Shown here: positions 62,334 to 64,000 of the stretch, in pieces
Position numbering within the stretch: the first letter of the stretch is position 1
Layout: each line of letters opens with the position of its first letter
Assembly (NCBI GenBank): GCA_963755435.1
Contig: CAVWJX010000003.1
Span: 1,178,001-1,242,000, forward strand
Direction of reading: 5' to 3'
Length of the DNA stretch: 64,000 nucleotides
DNA from: AP-15 sp963755435
GTDB taxonomy: Bacteria; Pseudomonadota; Alphaproteobacteria; ATCC43930; CGMCC-115725
Program-made: the position numbers and the translations under genes
Notes under the pieces: generated by a model
Seen by the model: the letters and a program-made list of their open reading frames with translations, nothing else
Databases searched by the model: none
What the model was told of the DNA's origin: nothing

Positions 62334-63235
62334 GTGACGCCCGCCCCCCACCCGGCGTCCCCCGGTGGCCCGCCCGGCGAGGTGGCGCTCCGCCCGGCGG
62401 CCACGCTGATGCTGGTGCGGGACGGCCGCCCACGGCGAGGCGCCGCTCGAGGTGCTGATGGTGCGGCGGAACCTGCGCTCCGACTTCGTGGGCGGCGCCT
62501 ACGTCTTCCCCGGCGGCGGGGTGGACCCGGACGACGGCGAGCGACCGGCGGCCGCGCTGCAGCAGCGGCCGGGACCGACGCCGAGGCGAGCCGCGATCCT
62601 CGGGGTGCCGGCCGGCGGGCTCGCCTACTGGGTGGCCGCGCTGCGGGAGTGCTTCGAGGAGGCCGGGCGTGCTGCTGGCCTACGGCGGCCCGGCACCGGG
62701 CCCGGCGGGCCCCGCGCTGGCTCGTCTCGTTCGAGGCGCCGGCGGCCGCCGAGCGGTTCGCCCGCCTCCGCGCCGAGGTCAACGCCGGGCGGCGCCGGTT
62801 CCTCGACGCCTGCCGCGAGGAGGGGCTCGCGCCTGGCCCTCGACCGGGTCCACTACTTCGCCCACTGGGTCACGCCCCGAGGGCGCCCCGCGCCGCTACG
62901 ACACCCGGTTCTTCGTGGCCGGGGCGCCGCCGGGCCAGGACGCGGCCCACGACGCCGGGGAGACGATCGCCGCGGCGTGGCTCCGGCCGGCCGACGCCCT
63001 CGGCCGCTTCCGGGCCGGCGAGATCGAGCTGATCTTCCCCACCATCCGGACCCTGCAGGCGATCGGGCGGTTCGCCACCGGCGGCGAGCTCGTGGCCGCC
63101 GCCGCCGCAGCCGGCCGGGCGCCGCTCGACCCTCCCCCGCGGTGGTCGTCGACGGCCGCGCCGTGCGGATCCTCCTCCGGTCCCGGGCGACCCCGGCTAC
63201 GAGGCCGCCGACCGGCCGGCCGCCGAGCCCGTTAG
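62334..63235 (+). CDS. Nudix hydrolase
   Basis: Reads EVALRPAATLMLVRDG, then APLEVLMVRRNLRSDFVGGA with YVFPGGGVDPDDGE, and VAALRECFEEAGVLLAYGG, which is the Nudix box in a form with an insertion as in NUDT19-like proteins. HYFAHWVTPEGAPRRYDTRF and RFRAGEIELIFPTIRTLQAI follow. It hydrolyses a nucleoside-diphosphate-linked compound, possibly CoA. Overlaps the stop of the convergent Mrp gene by 4 bp. Four or five indels. Confidence 0.88.
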
Positions 63236-64000
63236 GCGTGCCGCTCGGCGGCCACCGCGTCGGCCACCCGGTCCAGCAGGCGGGCCGTGCACCCCGAGGT
63301 CTCCACCACCGGGGCCACCTCCTCGGCCACCGTCCGGGCCAGCGTCGGCGAACACGCCGGCCAGCTCGCCGTCCCCGAGGGCCACCGGCTCGCCGGCGTC
63401 GCCCCCCGCCGCCAGGACGGGTGGAGCGGGATGGACCCCACCAGGGGCACGCCCAGCTCGGCGGCCAGGCGGGCGCCGCCCCCCGACCCGAAGAGGGCGT
63501 AGGTGGTGCCGTGCTCGCAGGTGAAGTCGCTCATGTTCTCGATCACCCCGGCCACCCGCAGGTAGCCCCGCCGGGCCATGTCGGCCGCCCGGGCCGCCAC
63601 CTGCTGGGCGGCGAGCGGCGGGCGTGGTCACGACCAGCATCTCGGTGCGCGGGCAGCATCCGGGCCAGGCCCATCTGGACGTCGCCGGTGCCGGGGGGCA
63701 GGTCGATCAGGAGGTAGTCGAGGTCGCCCCAGTGGGCGTCCTGGAGGAACTGCTGGACGGCCCGGTTGAGCACCAGCCCCCGCCACATGATCGCCCGGTC
63801 CTCGTCGGCCAGGAACCCCATGGACAGCACCCGCGAGCAGGCCCGTCGCCGACCGGCCGCTCGAGCGGGACCATCTTCCCTCGCGGGCCTCGACGCCGCC
63901 CTCCATGCCGAGCAGCCGGGGCACCGAGAAGCCCCAGATGTCGGCGTCGAGGACGCCCGACGGTGCAGGCCCCGGCGGGCCAGGGCCACGGCCAGGTTCA
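63232..64000 (-). CDS. Mrp/NBP35-family iron-sulfur carrier ATPase, partial
   Basis: The C-terminal part of a P-loop ATPase. It reads WGFSVPRLLGMEGGVEAREG, VLSMGFLADEDRAIMWRGLV, DLDYLLIDLPPGTGDVQMGL and VAGVIENMSDFTCEHGTTYA, then FGSGGGARLAAELGVPLVGS. The family carries iron-sulfur clusters to target proteins. The N-terminal Walker A lies beyond the right edge, and the short CxxC of typical Mrp C-termini is not seen; only one Cys (TSGC) is present near the end. Several frame shifts. Confidence 0.88.

Overview
This window is the replication-origin region of a very GC-rich member of the Actinomycetota. Three things point there: the classical actinobacterial gene order around dnaA, wall and redox genes placed as in mycobacteria (pcnA, DUF6049, murJ, trxB, trxA, cwlM-like, parB, parA, rsmG, jag, yidC, yidD, rnpA, rpmH, dnaA, dnaN, recF, dciA, gyrB, gyrA), and actinobacterial families such as WhiB, DUF5318, DUF6049 and DUF929. 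The glycine-rich secreted protein with YWL-DGGV-FGD repeats and the DUF929/VKOR pair would fit an Acidimicrobiia-like lineage, but that is an inference.

Layout. 1-1.6 kb: a CcdA/DsbD-like fragment and a RodZ-like membrane protein. 1.7-10.7 kb, minus strand: gyrA, gyrB, dciA, recF, dnaN, dnaA, with DnaA boxes on both sides of dnaA. 11.0-18.0 kb, plus strand: rpmH, rnpA, yidD, yidC, jag, rsmG, parA, parB, interrupted by a minus-strand LAGLIDADG-like gene and two split parS-like sites. 18.1-26 kb, minus strand: CwlM-like amidase, trxA, trxB, a small membrane protein, a DegV protein, murJ, DUF6049. 26-29.4 kb: pcnA, then ino1 and its padR. 29.5-37 kb, plus strand: DUF5318, panB, rpsF, ssb, rpsR, rplI and a dnaB interrupted by two inteins. 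37-54.7 kb is accessory: a large UvrD-type helicase, an old yellow enzyme with an MFS transporter, a thioesterase, an SDR, three FMN split-barrel proteins, a peroxiredoxin, an orphan OmpR-type regulator, a D-aminoacylase, DoxX, a GAF histidine kinase, a secreted repeat protein and an archease. 54.8-56.3 kb is a lower-GC patch with a Fic gene, beside tRNA-Pro. 56.4-64 kb: CorC-like protein, receiver protein, two ArsA/GET3-like ATPases, a divergent whiB, VKOR with DUF929, a Nudix hydrolase and a partial Mrp ATPase.

The most striking item is DnaB. Its first intein splits the Walker A lysine from the following threonine and is a class 3 intein (Ala1, Trp67, Cys359, Thr378) whose homing endonuclease has lost both catalytic aspartates. 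The second is a class 1 intein at the site known from cyanobacterial DnaB, with both endonuclease aspartates intact.

Sequence quality varies along the window. Many conserved genes are broken by one-base indels, mostly insertions, in 1-11.5, 18-30, 47.4-49 and 56-64 kb, while 33.9-37.8, 38.0-40.2 and 53-56 kb read cleanly. I treat these breaks as probable assembly errors and give whole-gene coordinates that span them. Starts and stops in the damaged genes are therefore less certain.
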